Position numbers and translations under genes: made by a program. Shown piece by piece: positions 8,367-14,571 of a stretch of DNA of 14,571 nt. Below the pieces are notes generated by a model that saw only the letters and a program-made list of their open reading frames with translations, ran no database searches and was not told the DNA's origin. The DNA comes from Fen-1077 sp050014355 (GTDB lineage: Bacteria; Chloroflexota; Dehalococcoidia; Dehalococcoidales; RBG-16-60-22), in contig JBEKDL010000077.1 of the NCBI GenBank assembly GCA_050014355.1, positions 1 through 14,571 of the forward strand. The letters run 5' to 3'. Within the stretch, counting starts at the first letter, position 1. Every line of letters starts with the position of its first letter.

Positions 8367-9802
8367 GTATCACGGCTTTTCGTGAAATGGTGGCTTTAGC
8401 TAAAAGCAGTCCGAAGGTTATCGATGCCGTCCTTATCTGGAAATATTCTCGCTTCGCGCGTAATCGCGCTGATTCCATCGTGTACAAGACTATCCTTCGA
8501 AAGCAGGGCGTGCAGGTGATCTCTATCACCGAGCCATCCGACAATAACAGCCCGACCGGAAGGCTGATGGAGGCAATCATCGAGGATCTCGATCAATTTT
8601 ATTCGGATAATCTGGGAGAAGAAGTTACCCGGGGAATGCGAGAGAGTGTTTCACGCGGGTTTTACCTATCCAGCAAAGCTCCATACGGTTACAGGAAGAT
8701 TCGGGTTAAAGACGGCGCTAAAGAACACACTAAACTTGAAATCGATCCGTCTCAATCACTGGTTGTACTTTCTATCTTTAACGATATCCTCTCGGGCAAA
8801 GGCCTCATCGAAATCGTGCGCGGGTTAAACCAGAAAGGAATCGTCAGTCCGAAAGGGAGAGGTTGGAACAAAACGGGGCTCTATACCATTGTTAACAACG
8901 AAATCTACACCGGAACCTTTATCTGGGGTCGTAATAGTAAAAGAGGAAATCTTCCAATAAGGGCCGAGAACGCGTTCCCGGCGTTTATCGATAAGGGGGT
9001 CTTCACTAAAGCTCAGAAACTGATGGGAAGCCGAGCGCCGGCGAAGCAGCATCCTAGACGCGTAACCAGCCGGTTTCTGCTAAGCGGGTTAACCGTGTGC
9101 GGTCATTGCGGAAAGGCGCTCATAGGGCAGGATGCCAAGAGCGGGAAGTTTTCATATTACGTTTGCGGGTCATTAACTAAAAAGGGAGCGGGGGCATGCT
9201 CGACTCCTTACCTTAATAGCGATAAGCTCGAGCGTTTGGTGATATCAAAGATCAAAGAACATATACTTACTCCCGAGAATTTGAACGAATTGGTCGGTTT
9301 AGTTAATGAAGAGATGGACGCGGCCTCAAGCTCGTTTAAGGATGAGATGGATACTATCATGAGTGAGATTGGCGGAGTCGAGCAGCGGTTGGGTAACCTT
9401 TACAACGCCATCGAGAACGGCAGCATCGAGTTTACCTTGCTAAAACCGCGCTTGCAGGAGCTGACTTCGCAACATGACCGATTGTTAGCGAGAAAATCAG
9501 AGCTTGAATCACTGACGTCGCAGAGAAAGGTTGAGCTAGCAAGTCCGGATGTAGTAAGAAAATACGTTGAAGATTTACGTCAGTTCATTGATAGCAGTGA
9601 ACTGACGGAACGGAAGGCTTTTATCAAGAGCTTCGTGAAGGAGATTAAGGTCTTGGGAGACGAAGGACGTATCAAATACACTTTCCCTATCACTCCGGAT
9701 AATCATGAGGAAGAAGGACTGGGAGTTCTGCCTACTGTACGTTATGGTGGGCGGTACAGGATTCGAACCTGTGACCTCCAGTGTGTGATACTGACGCTCT
9801 AA
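8300..9802 (+). pseudogene. large serine recombinase, 5'-truncated remnant
   Basis: Members of this family integrate and excise mobile elements through a catalytic Ser near the N-terminus. This frame (500 codons) opens with an ATG inside the palindromic repeats; family-like sequence starts only around residue 25 (ITAFREM). The N-terminal strand with the YxRVS-type catalytic Ser is missing and is not found upstream in any frame. What remains is the rest of the resolvase fold (KYSRFARNRADS at 48-59, with the conserved Arg residues, and DQFYSDNLGEE), the recombinase domain (about 127-240), a zinc ribbon (Cys267, 270, 289, 300), a coiled coil (about 340-410) and a C-terminal domain. The last ~18 residues, starting near GGRYRIRTCDL, are simply the antisense reading of the tRNA-Val gene. 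It is probably catalytically dead. Downstream of the break the frame is intact, so the break may be recent or the product may be retained. Confidence 0.8.
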
Positions 9803-9821
9803 CCAGCTGAGCTAACCGCCC
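9745..9821 (-). tRNA. tRNA-Val (anticodon CAC)
   Basis: All arms fold in the standard way. The 7-bp acceptor is GGGCGGT with ACCGCCC, the D stem is GCTC/GAGC, the anticodon stem is TCAGT/ACTGG (one G-T pair) with loop ATCACAC giving anticodon CAC (reads GUG, Val), and the T stem is ACAGG/CCTGT with loop TTCGAAT. The discriminator is A and CCA is encoded (9745-9747). The gene is intact although the recombinase frame overlaps it antisense over 9745-9802. No terminator is visible beyond its 3' end, consistent with inserted DNA having displaced the original downstream sequence. Confidence 0.95.
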
Positions 9822-9836
9822 TAGATAGCATTATCC

Positions 9837-9865
9837 ATTTTACGCCTTGGAGGACGGTTTGTAAA
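9837..9865 (-). promoter_or_regulatory. promoter of tRNA-Val
   Basis: On the minus strand, TTTACA (9860-9865) and TAAAAT (9837-9842) are separated by exactly 17 bases and lie 15 bases before the mature tRNA 5' end. The match, spacing and distance are all good. The box lies between the SDR stop (9879) and the tRNA, so the tRNA has its own promoter. Confidence 0.6.
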
Positions 9866-9878
9866 TCAGCGCTAACCT

Positions 9879-10754
9879 TCAGGCCGCTGGCTTCACGTTA
9901 GGCCGTTTTGATTTCCTCTTCTTTTCTTGCATCCCCATAAAACTGCCATCCACGTACCGGCTCAACGGCAGCCCTCCGGCGACGCTTAGCGCCTGGCCGG
10001 TGATATACGAGGACATCTCCGATGACAGGAACAGGACCGCGTTGGCGATGTCCTCCGGCCGGCCGATTCTCCCCAGGGGGGTGGACTGGCCCAGCTTTTC
10101 CAGCGCGGGGCCTCTCTCGCTTTCCGGAAGCATGCTGAACACGGGGTCCCAGAAAGGCGTCCTGACAGGTCCGGGCAGAATAGCATTTACGGTGATATTG
10201 TAAGGCGCCAGCTCATAAGCAAGATTGAAGGTCAGTCCCAGGATACCCGCTTTAGCGGAATGATATTCGGTGGCGGGGCCGGGCGGATTATAGACCCCCA
10301 TGGAAGATATCAATACTATTTTCCCGTACTTCCGCGCTATCATGTGCGGCGCCACTTCCTTGCAGAAAAATACATGACCCTTAAGGTTCAGGGCCATCAT
10401 CAGGTCGTAGTGGGTTTCATCGATATACTGGATTCCTCTTTTAGGACTTTCAGCACTGCCTTTTACCTTACTTCCCCCCGCGCTGCCGACCAGTATATCT
10501 ACCTTACCGAACTTTTTCATAGTCCCGGCCACGCAATTCTTGATTTGCCGGAGGTCCGTGATATCGCATTTGGTGAAGATGCACTCACTTCCTTTTTTAG
10601 TAGCCTCCGCTGCCGTTTTTTCCCCCTCTATCTCGTTAATATCGGCAATCACACAGGAGCAGCCTTCACCGGCGAAGAGAAGCGCGGTAGACCTCCCCAT
10701 ACCCGTCGCGCCTCCGTTGATGAGCGCTACTTTGCCCGGCAACAGCTTTTTCAT
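9879..10754 (-). CDS. short-chain dehydrogenase/reductase (SDR)
   Basis: This is an NAD(P)(H)-dependent alcohol or ketone oxidoreductase of the classical SDR family, cytoplasmic, 291 residues. The cofactor loop is NGGATGMG (13-20), with Asn in place of the common first Thr. Asp38 after the second strand suggests NAD preference. CDI (63-65) and GSAGG (90-94, in place of NAGG) follow. The catalytic set is Asn123, Ser151, Tyr164 and Lys168 (YHSAK). PGPVRTPFW (194-202) and the C-terminal GQALSVAGG are also typical. The family core ends near 265; a ~25-residue Lys/Arg-rich tail (about 268-291) is extra. GAGGTG lies 5 bases before the ATG. It is divergent from the ABC exporter and lies upstream of tRNA-Val on the same strand. 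Substrate cannot be assigned. Confidence 0.93.
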   Translation of the reverse strand: MKKLLPGKVALINGGATGMGRSTALLFAGEGCSCVIADINEIEGEKTAAEATKKGSECIFTKCDITDLRQIKNCVAGTMKKFGKVDILVGSAGGSKVKGSAESPKRGIQYIDETHYDLMMALNLKGHVFFCKEVAPHMIARKYGKIVLISSMGVYNPPGPATEYHSAKAGILGLTFNLAYELAPYNITVNAILPGPVRTPFWDPVFSMLPESERGPALEKLGQSTPLGRIGRPEDIANAVLFLSSEMSSYITGQALSVAGGLPLSRYVDGSFMGMQEKKRKSKRPNVKPAA

Positions 10755-10887
10755 TTTTCACCTCGCGGAATAAGAGACCGTTGTTTATATGTCAGCATCA
10801 TGATAGCGCAGGGCTGAAAATACATCAAGGCGCGGCTTATCCCGTTTATCAGGGTCTATTTTCAATAGCGAAAAGCATTTTATATTA

Positions 10888-10917
10888 CTGACAGGAGGGG
10901 CGGGGAAAATATGTTAT
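10888..10917 (+). promoter_or_regulatory. candidate promoter of the ABC exporter operon
   Basis: CTGACA (10888-10893, 5 of 6 for -35) and TGTTAT (10912-10917, 4 of 6 for -10) are 18 bases apart, putting the start near 10924, about 30 bases before the ATG. The spacer is G-rich. An AGGAGG ribosome site sits just upstream of the ATG at 10954. Confidence 0.35.
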
Positions 10918-10953
10918 CATGGTATCGACCAGAACCCTGAAACAGGAGGAGCC

Positions 10954-11700
10954 ATGAAGGAAAATGCTATCGCCATTGAGAAGCTAAGCTTTAATTATGG
11001 CCATCTAAGGGTAATCAATGATATCTCCCTGGAAACCCCCGGAGGCGTCAGTTTCGGGCTATTAGGCTCGAACGGGGCGGGCAAGACCACCCTCATCCGG
11101 CTCATGGTGGGGCTTCTTAAGCCGGCCAGCGGTAGCGTCTTATGCCTGGGAAAGCCCCCTTCTCCGGCTAATGCCAGGAACATCGGCTACATGCCCCAGC
11201 TGCCCTCGCTCTATAACGAGCTGACGGTGGAACAGAATATCGATTTCTTCGCCCGCATCTACGGGATGAGGGACAGGGAAAAACGCTCCCGAAGAGTGAG
11301 TGATGTCATCAAGCTGATAGACCTCTGGCCCAGGCGTAAAGAGCAGGTCATGAAGTTGAGCGGCGGCATGAAGCAGCGCGTCAGTCTGGGATGTGCCATC
11401 GTGCACCAGCCGCCGCTGCTTTTCTTGGACGAGCCAACGGTGGGGCTCGACCCGGAGCTGCGGGTCCATTTCTGGGAGCATTTTGAAAGCCTGACCCGGG
11501 CAGGCAGCACCCTGATTATCTCCAGCCACACCATGGATGATGCCGCGCACTGCCAGCAATTGGTTTTTATGCGGGAGGGAAAGATAATCGCCCGGGGCGC
11601 TCCGGCGGAACTCCGCGCGGCCACCGGCCAACCCGACGCCACCCTGGAAGATGCGTTCCTCTATTTTATCCGGCGCGGGGAGGTGAAAGCTAATGTATAA
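10954..11700 (+). CDS. ABC-2-type exporter, ATP-binding protein
   Basis: This is the ATPase of a two-gene exporter (drug, lipid or polysaccharide type), acting at the cytoplasmic face of the membrane. Its 248 residues carry every hallmark: Walker A GSNGAGKT (38-45), Q-loop Gln82 in YMPQ, signature LSGGM (135-139), Walker B LLFLDE (155-160), D-loop GLDP, and H-loop His192 in SSH. The sequence is closest in style to the ABC-2 export ATPases (CcmA/DrrA/NatA group), with the short C-terminal extension typical of that group but no DrrA-like long tail. The ATG has AGGAGG upstream. It is followed by the permease, whose start overlaps its last 8 bases, so the two are translationally coupled. Substrate unknown. 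Confidence 0.95.
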   Translation: MKENAIAIEKLSFNYGHLRVINDISLETPGGVSFGLLGSNGAGKTTLIRLMVGLLKPASGSVLCLGKPPSPANARNIGYMPQLPSLYNELTVEQNIDFFARIYGMRDREKRSRRVSDVIKLIDLWPRRKEQVMKLSGGMKQRVSLGCAIVHQPPLLFLDEPTVGLDPELRVHFWEHFESLTRAGSTLIISSHTMDDAAHCQQLVFMREGKIIARGAPAELRAATGQPDATLEDAFLYFIRRGEVKANV

Positions 11701-12424
11701 CATGTTCACCATCGCCCAGCGGACGATAAACCAGCTGATACATGACCAGCGCACCATCGCGCTGATTCTCATCGTGCCGCTGGTAATCGCCAGCCTTATC
11801 GGTGTCTCTCTGCCGAGTAAGGACATCCTTAATTTAACTTTACCGGCCATCCTGGCCATGCTGATACTTTTCTTCGGTTTTCTTTTGAGCGGTATCGCCT
11901 TTTTAAGGGAGCGCTCGCAGGGGACGCGGGAGCGCTTAATGGCTTCGCCGGTATCACGGCTGGATATCCTGGTAGGCTACCTGCTGGGTTTCCTGCTTTT
12001 CGCCATGGTCCAGACCCTTATTCTCTTTTTCTACTCGGTTTACGTGCTCAAGGTAGCTTTCCACGGGGAGCTGTGGCAGATTATCGTTTTCCAGATATTA
12101 ATCGGCATCCTGGCGGTCTGCCTGGGAATTTTCATTTCCGCGTTCGCCAGGAACGAGTTCCAGATGGTTCAGTTCATCCCGCTCATCATCGTCCCGCAGG
12201 TTTTCGTCTGCGGCCTGCTTTTTCCCGTCGAACAAATGCCGGACTATCTTCAGTGGATAGCCAAATTCCTGCCGCTGACCTACGGCGTGGAGGGCATCCG
12301 CGCGCTGATGCTGCAAGGGAAGGGGCTGCTGGATATCGGCAAGGATATCGGCGTGCTGGCGGCCTACGCTACCGGCCTGATGGTCCTGGCGGGAATCAGC
12401 TTGAGGCGGGGCAACGCGACTTAA
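11693..12424 (+). CDS. ABC-2-type exporter permease
   Basis: This is the membrane subunit partnering the preceding ATPase. It is 243 residues with about six hydrophobic segments: about 22-40, 48-70, 90-115, 130-150, 157-176 and 221-236. It has the ABC-2 layout: a short cytoplasmic N-terminus, the RERSQGTRERLMASPVSR loop between helices 2 and 3 (about 72-90), and a loop of FPVEQMPDYLQW type before the last helix. The start at 11693 has GGAGGTG 7 bases upstream and overlaps the ATPase gene by 8 bases; the second Met (11702) would be too far from that site. The pair forms a homodimeric-permease exporter. No regulator gene is adjacent, so the inducer and substrate are unknown. Confidence 0.93.
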   Translation: MYNMFTIAQRTINQLIHDQRTIALILIVPLVIASLIGVSLPSKDILNLTLPAILAMLILFFGFLLSGIAFLRERSQGTRERLMASPVSRLDILVGYLLGFLLFAMVQTLILFFYSVYVLKVAFHGELWQIIVFQILIGILAVCLGIFISAFARNEFQMVQFIPLIIVPQVFVCGLLFPVEQMPDYLQWIAKFLPLTYGVEGIRALMLQGKGLLDIGKDIGVLAAYATGLMVLAGISLRRGNAT

Positions 12425-12438
12425 ATAGCGGGCAGCTT

Positions 12439-12450
12439 GCCGATATCGGC
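12439..12450. repeat. perfect palindrome between convergent genes
   Basis: GCCGATATCGGC is a perfect 12-base inverted repeat in the 50-base gap between the convergent permease and HD-GYP genes. In RNA the stem would be short and no T-run follows in either direction, so at best it is a weak bidirectional terminator. Confidence 0.25.
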
Positions 12451-12474
12451 TTGCGATTCTTGAAGCGTTAAGTC

Positions 12475-13692
12475 CTAAAGCGGATTGACTTTTTTCTCGA
12501 CCACTTTACCTAGCGAACGCGACTTAATATAACCGATGATGAACGCTTTGGCAGCTACCGGGCAAAACTGACTGCCGACGAATTTGTTCAGTTCTTCCAG
12601 TGCATCCTTGGCGAAAATGGCTGCGCGGTACAGGTGCTTCTCGGTCATGCTTGCAAAAGCGTCAGCAACGGATATCAACCTGGCCCCGATTGGCACGATG
12701 TTACCTTTTAGTCCGCAGGGATAGCCTTTGCCATCGTATCTTTCGTGGTGATACAGAATCAGCCGGCTCACCTCGTTTAGCGAAGGAATCCCCCGGAGAA
12801 GATTGTAACCGATCACCGGGTGTTTCCGGATCGTGTTCAACTCTTCCCTGGTCAACGCGGTGCTTTTATTGATAATGCTTTGCGGGATGCTAAGCAGGCC
12901 GATATCGTGCAGGATGCCGGCATAAGCGATATTATGTTTCACCTCATCGGAAAGTGAAAGCTCGGAAGCCCCTATAAGCGCGTATTCAGCCACCCTCATA
13001 GCATGACGGCTGGCGGCAGTCTCCCGGGGGTCGAGCAGGGAAACCATTTTTTTCACAGTATCTTTACAGGAATACAGCAGGCTTTCATTGAGGCGGATGT
13101 TCTCAAAGGTCAGGGCCACGTTCGCGGCCAGCCCGGCCAGGGTCTCCATGTCCCGTTCGTTGAAATCGTTGCCGTCCAGTTTATTTAGCGCCTTTATCGT
13201 TCCCCTGACCTTCCCGCCGATAAACAGCGGGGCGCTAACAATATTTCTTGCTTCCAGCCCGTTAATCTCGTCTTTGAACAGGGCACCGTTTTCGTCCATA
13301 TCGACGTTAATTAACAAAGGTTTAGTGGTTTGCAGAATCCACCGCGCAACATCCAGGCGTTCGTTTGCCGGTATTTGCACCAGCTCTTTTCCCAGCGGAC
13401 CATCGGTGAACTTGTTCAACTCTTTCTTACCAAAATCGATGAGAAACACGGAGGACGCCGAGGCGTTGAGCGCATATCTCGTCATTTCATTGAAATTGGA
13501 GATTACGGGCAACTGCTGTTTAAGCGAGGCGGCGTTATTGCAAATTTTCTCGAGGAGGTCAAGCCTTAGTTTAATGATGTCTGTCTTGAAAGCCTGGATT
13601 CTATTTATTTCAGAGTCGGTCGCCTTTGGAGGAGCCTTTGGAGGGGCCTGTGCTCTGCTGGCGATCAACCTTCTCGAGCGTACCTTTAGCAT
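12475..13692 (-). CDS. GAF and HD-GYP domain protein, probable cyclic-di-GMP phosphodiesterase
   Basis: This is a sensor-output signalling protein of 405 residues, soluble, with no transmembrane segment. The basic N-terminus (1-25) is followed by a helical stretch, a GAF ligand-binding domain (about 60-200: SVFLIDFG, IVSAPLFIGGKVRGTIKALNK, DFNERDMETLAGLA), and an HD-GYP hydrolase domain (about 210-395). The metal-binding pattern is complete: His230, His262-Asp263, His291 (KHP), His315-His316 and Asp344, with the GYP signature in HHERYDGKGYP. Two deviations from the family consensus are visible: HDIGL in place of HDIGK, and TEKHLYR where TSDRPYR is usual. A GGAG ribosome site lies 6 bases before the ATG, inside a hairpin. 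It is convergent with the permease gene. It probably lowers cyclic-di-GMP in response to a small ligand; activity is inferred. Confidence 0.92.
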   Translation of the reverse strand: MLKVRSRRLIASRAQAPPKAPPKATDSEINRIQAFKTDIIKLRLDLLEKICNNAASLKQQLPVISNFNEMTRYALNASASSVFLIDFGKKELNKFTDGPLGKELVQIPANERLDVARWILQTTKPLLINVDMDENGALFKDEINGLEARNIVSAPLFIGGKVRGTIKALNKLDGNDFNERDMETLAGLAANVALTFENIRLNESLLYSCKDTVKKMVSLLDPRETAASRHAMRVAEYALIGASELSLSDEVKHNIAYAGILHDIGLLSIPQSIINKSTALTREELNTIRKHPVIGYNLLRGIPSLNEVSRLILYHHERYDGKGYPCGLKGNIVPIGARLISVADAFASMTEKHLYRAAIFAKDALEELNKFVGSQFCPVAAKAFIIGYIKSRSLGKVVEKKVNPL

Positions 13693-13711
13693 GTTGTACT
13701 CCAGTACTAAC
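13693..13711 (-). promoter_or_regulatory. hairpin containing the HD-GYP ribosome-binding site
   Basis: On the minus strand GTTAGTAC and GTACAAC are complementary (4 bp, a bulged A, then 3 bp) around the loop TGGA. The loop and the 3' arm contain the GGAG that precedes the ATG at 13692. Folded in mRNA, it would partly mask the ribosome site. As DNA it could equally be an operator. Confidence 0.3.
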
Positions 13712-13715
13712 AGTT

Positions 13716-13731
13716 CAGGAGTTTAGTCCTG
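13716..13731 (-). repeat. short inverted repeat in the HD-GYP leader
   Basis: CAGGA (13716-13720) and TCCTG (13727-13731) are perfect complements around a 6-base centre, 4 bases beyond the first hairpin. Together they make a two-stem leader upstream of the start codon. A protein-binding site or an RNA stem are both possible; nothing decides. Confidence 0.25.
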
Positions 13732-13816
13732 TTAAAAATCAGTAATAGTTTCAAAGGGATAAACAAATCATAAAAAAGAGGCGGGGAAAAGAATACAAAT
13801 TATAAATATTGAACGT

Positions 13817-13937
13817 GCGGGCCCGCGAAAAGTAGCTTTGGGTAGGAAAAAGTAGGTGTGAGCCGTGCAATATAGAAGGTAGAACTTATTCCAAGACCTT
13901 CAGGTTTTTATGATGGTTCGAATCCCTTAGCCGGGCA
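13817..13937 (+). other. non-coding gap with a degenerate tRNA-3'-end-like piece
   Basis: GGTTCGAATCCC at 13915-13926 is the hallmark T-arm sequence of a tRNA, followed at 13930-13937 by GCCGGGCA, which looks like an acceptor 3' strand with a discriminator. A partial complement GCCCG lies at 13821-13825, inside the perfect palindrome GCGGGCCCGC (13817-13826). The distance (117 bases), a mismatch in the T stem, and the absence of a proper anticodon arm mean it is not a working tRNA. A 6-bp stem (13875-13880 with 13896-13901, loop 15) is also present. It ends directly at the stop codon of the next gene. Confidence 0.3.
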
Positions 13938-14571
13938 TCAGGGACGGATTATTACTTTCACGAGATCTACGTCTTGAAAGACCTTCATGTCTTTAGCAAC
14001 CATCACGCCCCGGTTTGCATACCCGAATGAGACGTCATAGACCCCATCCGGGACATTGACCAGAAATCTGCCATCCTTATCGGAGAAGAATCCAATACAT
14101 CCCCCGATACTCGCCCGTGTTTGGGTGTTGACCATGTTGCCTCCTGCTGAAACAGGATACACGAAGTTCACAGACGTTATCTGATTTTCTCTAACTCTGA
14201 CACACGTAGCCTTGGCAAGACCCTCAAAGTTGCTGATACCGTCGTATATTTGGCTGATAAAGCATAGACCCTCATGGTTCGTGTTAGTCCAGAGCATGTA
14301 GTCGCCCTCGGGTACAGGTATCCAGCATCCATCCAGTTTAAGGTGCCGTGAAGCAAATCCAGATGACTCAAAATTGCCTTGGATACCTTGCTCATATGGA
14401 ACGTAGCCAACTACCGGTCTATCAATAGAGACTATCTTGCCCCGGCTATCAGTTAACGTAGCATAGATAAAACCTGTCCCCTTAACCTGAATAGGGATTC
14501 TGTCCACTACCTTCTCGGTTTGGGTATTGATGACGGTGATGTCATCACTGTTCATGTTGCTGACGTAAAGC
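13938..14571 (-). CDS. YVTN beta-propeller surface-type protein, C-terminal part
   Basis: This is partial: the frame is still open at the right edge, so the true start lies outside the window. The edge encodes LYVSNMNSDDITVINTQT, the signature of a YVTN-family beta-propeller blade, so an internal Met at 14555 is not the start. The remaining ~205 residues are beta-rich. After the last blade strand (about 30 residues) comes a region with VVGYVPYEQG and WIPVPEGDYML. A repeat of this carboxypeptidase-regulatory-like pattern follows at the C-terminus (DGRFLVNVPDGVYDVSFGY), ending in VKVIIRP. No membrane segment is seen in this part. Such proteins are usually secreted or cell-surface proteins. Function unknown. 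Confidence 0.8.
   Translation of the reverse strand, partial: LYVSNMNSDDITVINTQTEKVVDRIPIQVKGTGFIYATLTDSRGKIVSIDRPVVGYVPYEQGIQGNFESSGFASRHLKLDGCWIPVPEGDYMLWTNTNHEGLCFISQIYDGISNFEGLAKATCVRVRENQITSVNFVYPVSAGGNMVNTQTRASIGGCIGFFSDKDGRFLVNVPDGVYDVSFGYANRGVMVAKDMKVFQDVDLVKVIIRP

Noticed and set aside
11140..11859. Long antisense open frame across the ABC ATPase and permease
   Set aside because: It lies opposite well-conserved motifs of both exporter genes, has no ribosome site worth noting, and its product has no recognisable features; it is a shadow of the coding strand.
13817..13937. A complete tRNA gene
   Set aside because: No anticodon arm fits, the T stem has a mismatch, the acceptor pairing is only 5 bp out of register, and the span of about 117 bases is too long.

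Overview
The window looks like a stretch of bacterial chromosome of moderate GC. I infer a member of the Chloroflexota, Dehalococcoidia-like. The clues are an RND pump whose adaptor is a lipoprotein and has no outer-membrane partner, a soluble DMSO-reductase-family enzyme of the transhydroxylase type, a large serine recombinase at a tRNA gene, and a GAF/HD-GYP protein. None of these is decisive alone, and there is no rRNA or other phylogenetic marker.

Region by region. Positions 1-364 hold no convincing gene. Positions 365-4901 (minus strand) are a two-gene efflux operon: a 1083-residue AcrB-type RND pump, then one base after its stop a lipid-anchored membrane-fusion protein. A 310-base divergent intergenic region follows, with a candidate promoter and a perfect 12-base palindrome. 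Positions 5212-7824 (plus) encode an 870-residue molybdopterin enzyme resembling the large subunit of pyrogallol-phloroglucinol transhydroxylase, here without its iron-sulfur partner. Positions 7825-8299 are an AT-rich non-coding stretch ending in a pair of palindromic repeat units. Those repeats run into a 5'-truncated large serine recombinase (8300-9802). The 3' end of the recombinase reading frame runs antisense into a complete tRNA-Val(CAC) gene (9745-9821, minus), the mark of an element integrated at a tRNA 3' end.

Right of the tRNA the genes look like ordinary chromosome. There is a short-chain dehydrogenase (minus), a divergent two-gene ABC-2 exporter (ATPase and permease, overlapping by 8 bases), a convergent GAF/HD-GYP cyclic-di-GMP phosphodiesterase-like protein (minus), a roughly 245-base non-coding gap with a degenerate tRNA-3'-end-like piece, and the C-terminal part of a YVTN beta-propeller surface-type protein that continues past the right edge.

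The efflux operon and the ABC exporter are self-contained transport modules. The molybdoenzyme is an orphan catalytic subunit. The segment from about 7825 to 9821 is best read as the decayed remnant of a tRNA-targeted mobile element. I do not see a complete new defence or mobile system. The most unusual parts are the recombinase/tRNA junction with the palindromic repeats at its broken 5' end, and the solo transhydroxylase-like enzyme next to it.
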